In this document: positions 21,363 to 31,720 of the stretch, piece by piece
Layout of the letters: every line of letters starts with the position of its first letter
How positions within the stretch are numbered: position 1 is the stretch's first letter
Origin: Mesostigma viride
Lineage: Eukaryota > Streptophyta > Mesostigmatophyceae > Mesostigmatales > Mesostigmataceae
Assembly: GCA_009746045.1 (NCBI GenBank)
Contig: RPFO01000231.1
Coordinates: 1,981,840-2,045,839, forward strand
Length of the DNA stretch: 64,000 nucleotides
Direction of reading: 5' to 3'
Notes under the pieces: model-generated
What the model saw: only the letters and a program-made list of their open reading frames with translations
Databases searched by the model: none
What the model was told of the DNA's origin: nothing
Made by a program: the position numbers and the translations under genes

Positions 21363-21835
21363 TAAAGAATGAGCAGACGCTTACCATGCGTCGCTCTAGA
21401 CCCCCGTTGATTGGCCACGAATTAACTGACCATCTAAGGACGCCTATTGAGATGTATCCCTCTGCTCTAGAAACTGATAGCATCGTGACTTGTCTCATGA
21501 ATAAATAAGATGGTTCACAGCTGCAACTTGAATTGCACTTTTTAATTAATTATATTGGTAGTCGACCTTGTACAATCACATCCGCAATTGTGTTGCCCAC
21601 GACAGTCTGAGGACGAACACACCCTACTACACAAGGAAACGGATGTCAACAAGCCTTGCCTCAAGATGTGAGGACAAACGAAGGCTCGACATGAAGGTAC
21701 ATGAAAGAGACTACACGCTGCCGGTGTCTCTTTCCCACACATGTAGTCAAGCCCACACGAGTCACCAAAGCAACACACGCTTGACACACGCTTGTCAGAA
21801 CACGATAAACGTTTGTCGTGATTCCTGACACAACA

Positions 21836-23365
21836 ATCGGGGTTCTTTGAACGGAGTTTCTTCTATACGTGAATGCGGGAACAAGAGGCCGCTGATTGAG
21901 CGGCTTATAGGTCGTAGTGTTTTCTCGTAGCTGTTTGGCTAGAGCTTTTGTGATTAGTAGATGCAGTATAGTGCATGGTTGAAAGATGAATTAAATAAAA
22001 TGTGCGTTCCGCGCTTGGGTTGATTATACCCGGGCGGAATGGGGCGTGAGGTGCAGTGCCCCTGAAAAGAACAACCTACGCATTATTTAATACTAGCCGT
22101 GCAGATTCGGGATATTCTACCCCCGGTCTGTACGGTTAGCGTCTTACTAGCATCACTGAACATAAGGGTTTAATGACGTCAGTTAGCTAGGGATAAGGGA
22201 GGTTTTGCGACTAAAAGCCGCTGAGCTGGCTGGTTTTGTCGGCCTCTTTCTTTGCTCGTTGTCGTTGCGGCGGCAGCCGCAGCTATGGGTGCTGCGGAGC
22301 AAAATCCCAAAAGCACTGGTTGCACTGGCCACTTGGCCAGTGGTGAGACTTCCAGTTGTTAACCGGCCAGGCGTAGTTCCTCGCCCGGTTAACTAAAAGA
22401 AAAGAAAATGAAGCACCCCGGGTCTATGGGGAGACGGCCATAGCGGTACCGACTCGGGGCCCCGAGAGGGGTCATGATAGGCTGGCAGTGCGCAATCGCA
22501 GTGCAAATGCGCTGGGCCTTTTTGGGCCTGGCCATGCATCCACAGCCGCCGGGCACACGCCTCCCGATGTGGGGGGGCTCCCGTTTTGCGGCAGGGCGGT
22601 CACTTGTGACAACGAGCAAGGTGGAGTGCGGCTTCAAGGGAAAGCCAGGGCGGGGGTGATTGGGCAACGTACTTCATGAAGGGCCTTGAACGGCGTGCCT
22701 CCGGGCATGTCAATAGTGTCACATTTATGCTTCCACTTATTGTTTTAATGAAGATGCTGGTTTTTGTGGGAGCTACGTGGGACATGAATCGGGGTTCTTT
22801 GAACGGAGTTTCTTCTATACGTGAATGCGGGGACAAGAGGCCGCTGATTGAGCGGCTTATAGGTCGTAGTGTTTTCTCGTAGCTGTTTGGCTAGAGCTTT
22901 TGTGATTAGTAGATGCAGTATAGTGCATGGTTGAAAAATGAATTAAATAAAATGTGCGTTCCGCGCTTGGGTTGATTATACCCGGGCGGAACGGGGCGTG
23001 AGGTGCAGTGCCCCTGAAAAGAACAACCTACGCATTATTTAATACTAGCCGTGCAGATTCGGGATATTCTACCCCCGGTCTGTACGGTTAGGGTCTTACT
23101 AGCATCACTGAACATAAGGGTTTAATGACGTCAGTTAGCTAGGGATAAGGGAGGTTTTGCGACTAAAAGCCGCTCTGGCTGGTTTTGTCGGCCTCTTTCT
23201 TTGCTCCCCACCCACCCACCCTTGTCTTGGTTGCCTCTAGGGCAACGTACTTCATGAAGGGCCTTGAACGGCGTGCCTCCGGGCATGTCAATAGTGTCAC
23301 ATTTATGCTTCCACTTATTGTTTGAATGAAGATGCTGGTTTTTGTGGGAGCTACGTGGGACATGA
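21836..23365. mobile_element. Two-unit tandem insertion element
   Basis: Two direct units, 21836-22787 (952 bases) and 22788-23365 (578 bases), both begin ATCGGGGTTCTTTGAACGG and end GTGGGACATGA. They share ~420 bases at the start and ~125 at the end; unit 2 has 33 unrelated bases where unit 1 has ~408. Compared with the empty site near 11738 at most 2 bases (AA) are duplicated. No coding frame is convincing. It could be LTR-like ends around a tiny internal part, or a tandem non-autonomous element. Confidence 0.6.
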
Positions 23366-23428
23366 AAACCGCATTCCAGAAATGCCGTCCTGACATTTTC
23401 ACCACACATAAGAGCATCTAAAAACTTC

Positions 23429-23815
23429 CCCACTCACGGGACAAGGCGGCTCCCCCACCAGTCCTGCTCACCTTCCCGCCTCCCGTGAGGACAAGCAGCG
23501 GTTCCTCTCTCGTCGCAAGCGGTTGCACGACCTCACCTGGACGCTGGATGACGACCTGACCCCCGCTCAGCAGCAGCAGCGACGTGACCTGTGGCCTGAA
23601 TTATTACCTCCGCCACAAGCAAGACCCCCAGAAGCCCAAGGTGTACTGGAGGGGCGGGGACCTGATGATCAACCACAAGATGTGGACGCCCCCAGCGGGC
23701 TAGACTAGAATAGCCCTAGCTTGACTTCATTGGCAGTCACTGCCGCCATGGCAGCCATGCTTAGAATGTTTGCCTAGCTGTGCCACCATACCTAGTCACG
23801 TGCACTAGCCAGCAG
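23429..23815 (+). pseudogene. LINE ORF1 C-terminal fragment
   Basis: Homologous to 49735-50125. Encodes RKRLHDLTWTLDDDLTPAQQ and then, after a frame change, the RHKQ/VYWRGGDLMIN region seen in the better copy. The 3' UTR-like part after the stop (23701-23815) also matches 50010-50125. Lacks the N-terminal half and the 3' hairpin. Confidence 0.75.
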
Positions 23816-24611
23816 GTGCAGGTTTGTTTCGGTAGCAAGCTGATCGCCCTATCATCCACCCCCCATGCGGTGCTGACATGAGTTGCAATAAGTGTTTGGG
23901 TGGTGAGCATGATGAGCTCATTTTTGAAGAATCTCGGAGCTTTCACTCTTTCTTTGCAACAGCAGTAACAAGAAACGAGAGTGCTATGCCACGTTGCCGC
24001 ATCTGGATGCCCCTTTGCAGAATCCCATTTGACTCGCTGCGACTCAAGGGCATGAGTGTGCTCAACCTCGCCTCTAGCTAGCCTGCGCAGCTACTCACGC
24101 GAATACCTGCGCATATGGACCTATGCCAACACACTCTATGGGGACAACGACGGCACCAAAGCTGACACGCCAGTTTGCGGGGGGATGCTAAGTATCACTG
24201 GCAGGGCAAGGCGTGTTGAAGTGCCCATGCTGATCTCTGAGTGCTTGGATAGCCTGCATGAGCTCCAGTATATCAAGGAGACAGCCAGCGCAGGCCAGAA
24301 ATCGGGAGAATCCAGTATATGTCTTATTATGTAGGATCCTGGTTTGATGTTGAAGGCCTGCACAGCCACCACTTTTTTACGAGGGTAAAATTATGAGACA
24401 ACTAGATATTATGAGACAGCTATTCCTTGACGCATGGCATTCCAACGTCGTGGAAGGACTAGGGTAGTTGTCTGAGAGGAAAGAAGCAAAGACCGCGGGA
24501 GCCGCGTGGCTATCTGTAGGAGGACCTGCATGTATATTCATTGAGAGTGCTAAATTACGGATGTACATGTCGGTCATGCAGGAATTGTCTTCTCTGCCAC
24601 CAAGCAATAAT
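23816..24611. other. Unassigned segment
   Basis: No gene recognised. A ~42-base block with GACAGCCAGCGCAGGCCAGA at about 24280-24320 recurs at 30090-30130 and in diverged form near 44250-44285. Confidence 0.4.
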
Positions 24612-25911
24612 GCTATGCGCCTGTCGCGGTACAACAAAGCTTTCCCGGCGCAGTACAGGCGCTCTTCGCTACTCGCCGACTGGTGGAGGAACTGCAACGC
24701 CTTCAGCCTGGTGAGTCCCCTTTGCACCTTGTGCTGGTGGACTTCATCAAAGCCTTCGATTCGGTTTTCTGGCCTGCGCTTTGGGACATCCTCGAGTTGT
24801 TCCGGATCCCCCGCCCCCTGATTGCTGTCATCCGCAACCTGTATGAAGGGTCCACCACTTCGGTGCGCACTTCTTACGGGACCACGCCCCCATGCCCTTT
24901 ACAGAAGGGTGTGTGGCAGGGCTGCGTGCTGTCGCCCTACCTGTTCATTATTGTTGTCGAATACGTAATGATTCAGGCGCGCAAGCGATTTGCCCGCATC
25001 GTGGGCAGGGAACCAGGAGTGCAGGTTGCTAACAAATTCTGGCATGGCGGTGCGGACACGGAGATTCGGCTAGCAGACATCATTTACGCAGACGACACCA
25101 CCCTCTTCGAGGACACTGAGCACGTGCAGACATGGCTTGACTGCCTGGCTCTCGAGGCCCGTGCAGTGGGGCTTGAGGTCAGCAAGAAGACAGAGGCCCT
25201 GGCGGTTGGGCTCACCAACTCAGCGCCGCCCCTCTATCTCCTAGACGGCTCTCGAGTCCCGTATCGGGACCGCGTCAAGCTGCTGGGCAGCCTGCTCCCT
25301 AGCTGCGAGGTTGATGTGGACCATCGCATCTCCCTCGCCTGGCACGCTTTACGCCAGTACCGGGCCCTGTGGCGCAAGCCCCTGGGCAGGATCGAGAAAC
25401 AGGACCTGTTCAAGGTCCTCGTCCTTCCTGTTCTCACGTATGGCGCCGAGACGTGGACCCTCACCGCCGACCTGGCCCGCAAGCTGGACGGCGCGGTCAC
25501 CAGCATGCTGCGTTCCATTTTCAGAGTAGGATATGCTGCTCATGTCCGCAATGAGGACCTGTACCAGGGCATGCCCTATATCACCAGCACCATTAAGCAA
25601 CGCCGCCTGCAGCTCGTAGGGCACCTAGCTCGCACCAACCAGGTAGACACCTCACGCGGCCCCCCGCAGGACTGCGACCAGCCCAGCCTGGCCGGCACCT
25701 CCTGACGTGGGCTGGGCCCAGTGATGTTAGACGCCGCAAGGCCCGCACCTTCAAAGAACAGCTAGTAGAGGACCTGGGGGGCCTAGGCCTCTCCGTGATT
25801 TGGAAGAAGATGATGGACAAGGCCAAGTGGGCCCAGGTCATAGAGGACAACGAGCCCCCCCCAGTGGGGAAGCGCCCGCGTGTGCAATCCCGCGGGAGGC
25901 ACGCCAGATAG
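24612..25911 (+). pseudogene. LINE reverse transcriptase, 5'-truncated
   Basis: The frame 24683-25705 (open upstream to about 24612) encodes a non-LTR reverse transcriptase lacking its first motif. Seen: VDFIKAFDSVFWPALWDIL (motif A), QKGVWQGCVLSPYLF (motif B), IIYADDTTLFED (motif C, catalytic YADD), VKLLGSLLP (thumb side), TYGAETWTL and RRLQLVGHLARTNQVDTS. A shift near 25690 moves to another frame with RRRKARTFKEQLVEDLGG and PPPVGKRPRVQSRGRHAR ending at 25911. The YADD and conserved GxxLSPxLF motifs place it with the L1-type/plant-like LINEs. No endonuclease remains because of the 5' truncation. The same family is represented by fragments at 7876 and 50991. Confidence 0.88.
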
Positions 25912-26044
25912 CTCCCCTAGGGCAGCGTGCGGCTGCCTAGATAGATGTTGTAGTTAGAATGTTGTTAGATAGATGTAGTATGTAGCCAATGTAGATAGAT
26001 TAGACCGGTAGGAATGTTTGCACCAATCCATCCATCCATCGGGG

Positions 26045-26101
26045 TTAATGCTCCGTGACTCCCCAACGGGAGCACGAGTCTAATTAATTAATTAATTAAT
26101 T
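26045..26101 (+). other. LINE 3' terminal hairpin and tail
   Basis: TGCTCC...GGAGCA stem around ACTCCCCAACGGG, followed by CGAGT and about five TTAA repeats. The same hairpin and tail end the elements at 47664-47715 and 50410-50459, so it is the family's 3' recognition end. Confidence 0.8.
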
Positions 26102-26291
26102 TCCCGGCGCAACAAAGGTCCTGAGGGTCAGGGCACCCTTATTTTACGTACAAGCATGTTATTATACAGTAAATGTATGTCCAAAGCTTTCGTTCCATGA
26201 CACATGGGTAAACACTGTATTTACGGACAATGGAGCCTGGCCAACCCATGCACATGCACGGCATGAATACTAAGTCGAGCTACCATGCACT

Positions 26292-27998
26292 TCATGGCAT
26301 GGGTGATCCACCAGTTGTGCCATTCCCCCTAGCCACCAGGACACTCACCAACTGGCACATTTCCGATTTCATGAGCCAGAGCGATTTCATGTCCGAGAAC
26401 GTCTTGTTAAACGCCGGATTAAACAGCACGCCTGCCCGCAAGTCCTCCCGCCATGTCATGTACTCCCCATATGCCTCGTCATCCACGGCAAGCCGCTTGA
26501 TTTCTTGGAAAAATAGCTCCTCGCTCGCAAAATTCCCCCTATCTACGATCATGCGCGATGCGTTGTATGGTAGGAGCTCCTGGACATTCGGCGCGCCCCA
26601 GTATAAGGGCAGGCACCCTGAGTACAGTCCTTGGTACACCTTCTCGGTCACATAGTCGTTCTCGATCGCGTTCTCAAACGCGACGCAGAAGCGGTACTTT
26701 GCGATTATCTTCTTCTTCACTACGTTCAAACTTCTGTCCCCATATTCGAACGGCCCCATGTTGTTCAGGCACGTCCCGAACGAGTCCACTCGGAAAACCG
26801 CCATAAGCCGTTTGACAAGTTCCTCGCGTTTGTTCGGTGTGTTGCAATTCGAGGTCACGACCACAATGGCGTTGATCTTTTCGTGGACGGGCAGGGGTGG
26901 CATGTTCAACCCCCACACAGTCTGCCCGGCCTTAATCTTCTCCCAAATCCCCAGGCCATATAACACCGGGATCTGCACGGGGACGAGCTTGGATGACACG
27001 CGGTAGCTCTGCTCGATGTCGAATTGCCGCATGAACGTTGGATTGTTCATCCAAGGGTAGTGGACCGCCGACTCGGTGGAAAACCCGACGACGGGCACGT
27101 CGGGCCCCAGGTGCAATGGCTCCGCCGATTCATCCATTCTCGGCAGGAAATACCACAGTGCGCTGATGTCGGCGTCTCGCGGGGGTGGGTGGGCCGGATC
27201 GCCCTCCTTGGCGCAGAAGGTGGCATGATTCGCCGATCCCCTGACATGTGCGTCTCCCCTTAATTGCCGAGCATCGACATGCCCAACAACGTCCCCAACC
27301 CAGCAGCGGCCGCAGTGCGCGGGCTCCCAATCCAGGGGACGAACCACCATGAGGATGGTGAAGTCCACCCTGTCGTTCATCGTGACGGGAGGCAGGGCCT
27401 GTGAGGTGACATTGGGGGTGGCCGGAGCGGTGGTGTCATTGTTATTAAGGGTGGCCGGCTCCGTCTTGTTCACTTCCTGACCACCCACTAGAGCCTGAGA
27501 CGCCCCCGACAACACCGAGTCACCAATAGCTTGCTGGCCGCCCGCTAGAGGAGGCCCAAGGGTTGGCGGCACCACTTGGCTAATCCGCTTCCCTTCCCCT
27601 GTGACAGGCCGGTCAGGACGTGGCCAGCGTGTCGGTGAAGCCTGCCCCATACTGTTCGCATATTCACCAGGAGGGGGCGTTGCCATCGAGCGGGAAGAAG
27701 AGGAGCTCCGAAAAATATGCCAACTGGCCTTTTGGAAGGGGCCTGGGAGCCCTTTGTAGTAAGCGGACCTGCGAACTGGGAATGGTTGCAAGTATGGGAA
27801 CCGGAACTTGGCGCCTCGGAGGCCCGGCCGTGGCTGTCCACCGGGCCGTCTCCCGCGCATGTTGCCGTTCGTGACGGGAAGTTGATCACCCTGGACTGGT
27901 GAAGTTTGCTCGAGCAGGCCGCTCGCCAAAAGCAGCAGACCATGGCACAGTAGTCGATAGTGCATCCTCCAGCTAGTAGAAGGCAGGCCTCCAAGCAT
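26292..27998 (-). CDS. Alpha-1,3-fucosyltransferase-like protein (GT10)
   Basis: 568 residues from ATG at 27998 (another ATG 11 codons on; the frame is open upstream to 28064 without an ATG). A short N-terminal cytosolic part is followed by a hydrophobic anchor (LLCHGLLLLASGLL), the pattern of a type II Golgi protein, then a Pro/Thr/Gly-rich stem. The catalytic part begins near VDFTILMVV; the GT10 hallmark lies at about 441-470: FENAIENDYVTEKVYQGLYS followed by GCLPLYWGAP. GT10 enzymes transfer fucose from GDP-fucose to GlcNAc or similar sugars of N-glycans. Acceptor specificity cannot be told. It is a single exon of ordinary length with no break, and sits 190 bases from a LINE tail. The gene looks functional. 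Confidence 0.88.
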   Translation of the reverse strand: MLGGLPSTSWRMHYRLLCHGLLLLASGLLEQTSPVQGDQLPVTNGNMRGRRPGGQPRPGLRGAKFRFPYLQPFPVRRSAYYKGLPGPFQKASWHIFRSSSSSRSMATPPPGEYANSMGQASPTRWPRPDRPVTGEGKRISQVVPPTLGPPLAGGQQAIGDSVLSGASQALVGGQEVNKTEPATLNNNDTTAPATPNVTSQALPPVTMNDRVDFTILMVVRPLDWEPAHCGRCWVGDVVGHVDARQLRGDAHVRGSANHATFCAKEGDPAHPPPRDADISALWYFLPRMDESAEPLHLGPDVPVVGFSTESAVHYPWMNNPTFMRQFDIEQSYRVSSKLVPVQIPVLYGLGIWEKIKAGQTVWGLNMPPLPVHEKINAIVVVTSNCNTPNKREELVKRLMAVFRVDSFGTCLNNMGPFEYGDRSLNVVKKKIIAKYRFCVAFENAIENDYVTEKVYQGLYSGCLPLYWGAPNVQELLPYNASRMIVDRGNFASEELFFQEIKRLAVDDEAYGEYMTWREDLRAGVLFNPAFNKTFSDMKSLWLMKSEMCQLVSVLVARGNGTTGGSPMP

Positions 27999-28504
27999 GC
28001 CGTCAGCCACCTGGACTCCTAGACAGGGAATAGGCAATCCCGGGCAATCCGTCGGGTAGTCCACGAACCGAAATACGGATGCTGGGCTCAGTCTCCATCC
28101 ACCAAGCTGTCCGCGGAAGGTCTCAGCTGGTTGTCCGTTTCAGTAAGCGATTCGCTGAGGATGGCCGGTTAGGCTCTCAAGTCCGAGGTCCTCAAGTCCC
28201 GACGCATCATCGCCCATGCTTTCATCCCGGCATGACGAAGAACGGAAAGGCTATCGTCACTTGCAACTTGCCACAGGGCATTTTCTTAAGAAGAAGGCCT
28301 CAACCCCCCCGTCGCCTGACATTTAGCGGCGTAAAATAGCCAAGTGTCCGATCGCTGCTGGCAACATTCCAGGAACGGTGATTGTTTGATGACAAGGTTT
28401 TAGTTTAGGGTTTTGAGGATGTAATAATGGCGCTTGCTGCTGCTGCTGCCGTTGTTGTTGTTTCGGGTGAAATGGGTGTTTGTTTATTTCCATATAACAG
28501 TTAA
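27999..28504. other. 5' flank of the fucosyltransferase gene
   Basis: No second gene seen. Contains the likely promoter of the minus-strand gene and a short CTG/TTG run at 28436-28466. No defined promoter element recognised. Confidence 0.3.
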
Positions 28505-28612
28505 CACTCCGTCTGTAATTCCAGGTAAATAGGTGTACGTTTATTCCAAATATAGCCAGTAATTAATCCCTGCTAAGCCTAGGGTATCAAGATGTCAGTG
28601 GCCCGTCTGTAA

Positions 28613-28878
28613 CACTCCGTCTGTAATTACGGGCGTGGTCCGTAATACGGGTGTCACCCGTAATGAAGGCCTGTGACATTATTGGTGGATACTTAATACC
28701 TTATAGTCAAATTTCAGATTTTATTGGATAGGATGAAAGCTAACTTCAATGCCAACAAGAAAATCCTATTTTCACGGCCACCCCATGTCAGATGCGCCGT
28801 GGCCACCCCATGGCAACAGGCGCATTTCTGAGTAAGATACGGGTCACACCCGACGGAATTTCACAGACGGAGTGTCGG
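28613..28878. mobile_element. MITE-like element with ACACTCCGTCTGT ends
   Basis: About 265 bases bounded by the inverted ends ACACTCCGTCTGTAATT (28613) and AATTTCACAGACGGAGTGT (28859-28877); the inverted similarity continues inward through GGGTGTCACCCGTA / ACGGGTCACACCCG. A further copy of the left end (ACACTCCGTCTGTAATTCC) lies at 28505, so the element may be 370 bases or carry a duplicated end. No coding sequence. Superfamily not assigned; the CACTC start recalls CACTA elements. Confidence 0.6.
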
Positions 28879-29431
28879 GGTAATTATAAGATTGGCTCTT
28901 TTTTCTTGCAAAGTCACTAAAGCAAATAGGCAGTGAGAACATTCTACAAAAGAGCTCGGGCTTTAGAGAAGTAGTACCTGCCTGTTAAAAAATGGAACAA
29001 GGATACGGTGCCGGCATCCGTTTATTCCGAAGCCGGTACGGGCAAGGCTAGGGAACCGGCGTGGGAATAAACTGAACTGAACATAGCTGAAATAAAGGCC
29101 GTTATGGCGCCGTGAAATAGCCGCATGACGACAGTGCCGTTCCAAACTTTCAACTTCGCGCCCTACCTCTCTTAACCGTTACCTGTAGACCGTTGGTCCA
29201 ACGAGCGAAAAATTAAGAAAGGTTGCGATTAGGCAACGCGACCCTGCACCTAGCCGCACCCATGAACGCCTTCAGCAGCCATGTTAGGCAACGCAACCCT
29301 GCACCTAGCCGCACCATTCCATAAACGCCTTCATCAGCCATGTTAGGCCGGAATAGACACGGCATTTCCACTTTGGGATACGCACTAGTCAAGTCACTTG
29401 CTCAGATAGTATATCACTAGCTCTGACCCGC
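28879..29431. other. Intergenic with a short tandem duplication
   Basis: A ~60-base unit with AGGCAACGCRACCCTGCACC followed by TAGCCGCACC is repeated at about 29230-29285 and 29287-29348. No gene seen. Confidence 0.45.
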
Positions 29432-29822
29432 CTTCAAGCGGTTTGGTAGTGCAGCGGCTGTGTGTGGTTCTACCAAACGACTTTGAGAAATATGTGCCTA
29501 CTCCATGGCCCCATCGGGGCAAGTAGCGGGGGCGCTTGCAGAATGTAAGTGATGCTGCGCCTATACCGAACCCCGTCTCTGCCGCCATGAACCATGACTC
29601 CGGACGGAGCTGCGATGACGTAAAGATGGTTGAAGGTCGCGGGTTGCTGTTCTGTAGTTGCCCCGATGCTGTCCTGTAGTGCTCCGATTGATGTGAGCTG
29701 ATAGCGGCCTCTTCAATACCTTGAGTTTTGCACGTGCTCACGTGGGGCCATGGAGTAGGCACATATTTCTCAAAGTCGTTTGGTAGAACCACACACAGCC
29801 GCTGCACTACCAAACCGCTCGC
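29432..29822. mobile_element. Long inverted repeat, MITE-like
   Basis: Arms of about 80 bases (29437-29517 and 29740-29820) are near-perfect inverted copies; each contains GGTTTGGTAGTGCAGCGGCT and CTTTGAGAAATATGTGCCTA. The arms are separated by ~220 bases. Each arm is itself a hairpin (GTTTGGTAG ... CTACCAAAC). No coding sequence; target duplication not clear. Confidence 0.65.
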
Positions 29823-29850
29823 GTGGCAAGAGCCGCACTGCTGGCAAGTC

Positions 29851-30028
29851 CATGGCAGCGGCTAGTGGCAGCGCATCGAGCCCTGATGACATAGCTAGTG
29901 TTTCGTCGTTCAGCAGCAACGGTGAGGCATGCATTCCCTCACAAAGGAGAAGTGAGAGGCAGCGTGCTGTAGTAAATTATGCGGACAACTCTGACAGTGC
30001 TGCATACACTGATGAGGAGTGGCATTGA
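29851..30028 (+). CDS. Short hypothetical reading frame (58 aa)
   Basis: ATG at 29851 to stop at 30028. Ser/Ala-rich start, then RRSERQRAVVNYADNSDSAA. I do not recognise it. It starts at the edge of the inverted-repeat element and may be an exon or a fragment of a larger gene; no splice partner could be fixed. Confidence 0.2.
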
Positions 30029-30289
30029 TTATATTTCTGGCAATGATGCCTGTAATGTAACTTGTTGTGTGCTTGTCGCACTGCATTATCAAGGAGACAG
30101 CCAGCGCAGGCCAGAAATCGGGAGAATCCGGACCATGCATTATATTTCTTTATTTCCAATGAACATGTGTGTCAAGTGCATCATTTGAGCGTCCACATAT
30201 AATGCATAAGTGTCCTGTCTTCATGCACTTGAGAGTTCTCAAGTGCCTTGCTCAGTGTCCTGATTTTCCTGATTTTTTTCTGATTCAGC

Positions 30290-30595
30290 GGGCTTTCTCA
30301 AGATCTTGAGATTTTTTGTGTTGTTCCGACATGTTTCTCAGGATCTCAGTGGTTTCTCAGTGTGTGGCGAGAAAAATCTCAGGCAGTTCTCAAGATTCTC
30401 AGGAGAAAGTCCTGATATTTGAGGACCAAATCTCAATCTCAAGATAAAAAATCTCAAAATTTTTCAGGATATCAATGTTTGTTGAGCAAAAAATCAGGAA
30501 ATCTCAGAAAAATCTCTGAATCCTGAAAAAAAACTCTGAATCCTGAAAAAAAATCTCAGGATCTTGAGAAAAATCTCAGACCCGACTTCCTAGTG
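30290..30595. repeat. Low-complexity CTCAGGAT/AATCTCAG segment
   Basis: Degenerate repetition of TCTCAGGATCTCAG-like words and AATCTCTGAATCCTGAAAAA-like blocks, many self-complementary (CTCAAGATCTTGAG). Not a simple tandem array and not coding. Confidence 0.7.
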
Positions 30596-31127
30596 ACCCA
30601 CATTACCCAGTCACGTGCTAATTCATTAATTAACCAATTAATTAAATAAGTAAGTAGTACTTGCGTGCCGTGTTGGTTCGTACGGCACCTCGGGTATGAA
30701 AATACGCCGTATTCCACGGTACTGACGCTTTTGACCGCGTACGCCGTACGATTTTCACTGTTTTTCACTTTGGACTTAGCCGATTTTGGAGGTCGTGGGC
30801 GTGTCACGCGGTGGGGAGAGGCCCAGAACTGTTAGTGGTACTGAAATTGCTGAAATTGCAGCGAGTGCATAGCTACTTGCTAGTACACGCGTGACGGTGT
30901 GCCTTTCTACATTTTTTGACAGGATTTTTTATTGCGCGGGAGAAAAGCTGTAAGGGGACAGACAGCATATGCATGGCAGAATCATAAGGTTTAGCAGACA
31001 CGTGTGTAGTACTCCTACACACAGATCTCGAGTGATTTATCTAGTACCAAATCCGAAAGGCTTGCATCACTCCCCGGAAAGGAGAACTTTTGCGGATGAC
31101 TGTAGGTGTAAGTTGGCGATGCCCTAG
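30596..31127. other. Intergenic, nothing recognised
   Basis: No convincing gene or repeat. Several TTAATTAA words near 30623-30650. Confidence 0.4.
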
Positions 31128-31205
31128 GATCCGGAGACGTCCGTCCTATAGTCAGCGAAAGTTGGTGCGAGAGGTCCCCAGTTCGATTCCGGTCGGATTC
31201 ATTTG
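31128..31205 (+). other. tRNA-like (SINE head or decayed tRNA) sequence
   Basis: CCCAGTTCGATTCCGGTCGG near 31180-31199 resembles a tRNA T-arm and Pol III B box; TATAGTCAGCGAAAGTTGG about 30 bases upstream could be a decayed A box. The T stem pairs poorly and no acceptor stem closes, so this is not a functional tRNA. It could be the head of a SINE. Confidence 0.25.
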
Positions 31206-31404
31206 CAGATCGCGTTTTTCCGCGTTTTCCGTGGACCGGCACTGAACGCAAATGGTTTTCACCTTTGCGGCGTGCCTGATCAGAATAAGGTTTAGGGACG
31301 GGTGCACTTACAGAAAGACGCAGAAGAGTGAAGACGCAATTAAAGCACATAGAGGGTGCCGGGTGCGCCGGTTCATGTATTGTGCGCTAGGCAATCCTAA
31401 AAGA

Positions 31405-31720
31405 GGCGACCATGCCTAGAGTTCCAGTCGTCAAAAGGGGAGAGGAGTATCAATACCTCCACCTGATTGACGAGGTGGAAAAGACCGTGAGTGGGGAAGA
31501 CGTGGTAGTCAGCCAGAGGTGGCCAGGCGTGCAAGCTGTGCGATTACAAGTTCGGCAGGCCTGGCAACTTTAGCAAGGATCGCGCTGTCGGCCATCTCGG
31601 CCACATCCCCAACAAGGGAGCCACATTTTGCCAGCAGTCTAGGAATGTAGAAGGCCTGATCGGGAGGCTTCAGGCGGCTGCTCAAGGCAGCCCGGTTGGA
31701 AAAGAAGGGGCAAAAGGCAG
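31405..31720 (+). pseudogene. BED-type zinc finger fragment (hAT-like)
   Basis: ATG at 31412 opens a short frame (MPRVPVVKRGEEYQYLHLID). After a frame change, CKLCDYKFGRPGNFSK and RAVGHLGHIPNKGATFC follow, i.e. C-x2-C ... H-x2-H ... C. This layout resembles the N-terminal BED finger of hAT transposases. No transposase core is found downstream, so it is a fragment at best. Confidence 0.35.

Larger units (their letters stand above)
20527..23428 (+). repeat. Dispersed repeat, copy interrupted by two insertions
   Basis: Segments 20527-20682, 21363-21835 and 23366-23428 together match 11106-11806 collinearly. The gaps are filled by a gypsy-type fragment (20683-21362) and a tandem two-unit element (21836-23365). 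Both junctions can be read off against the uninterrupted copy. Confidence 0.85.
24612..26101 (+). mobile_element. 5'-truncated LINE with 3' hairpin and TTAA tail
   Basis: Starts inside the reverse transcriptase (about 24612) and runs through its C-terminus, a short 3' UTR containing repeated TAGATAGATG-type blocks and CATCCATCCATC, a stem-loop (26049-26075) and a (TTAA)-rich tail to 26101. 5' truncation with an AT-rich tail is typical of target-primed reverse transcription. Its 3' end recurs at 47481-47715. Confidence 0.85.

Noticed and set aside
26230-27263. Plus-strand frames over the fucosyltransferase
   Set aside because: Shadows of the intact minus-strand GT10 gene.
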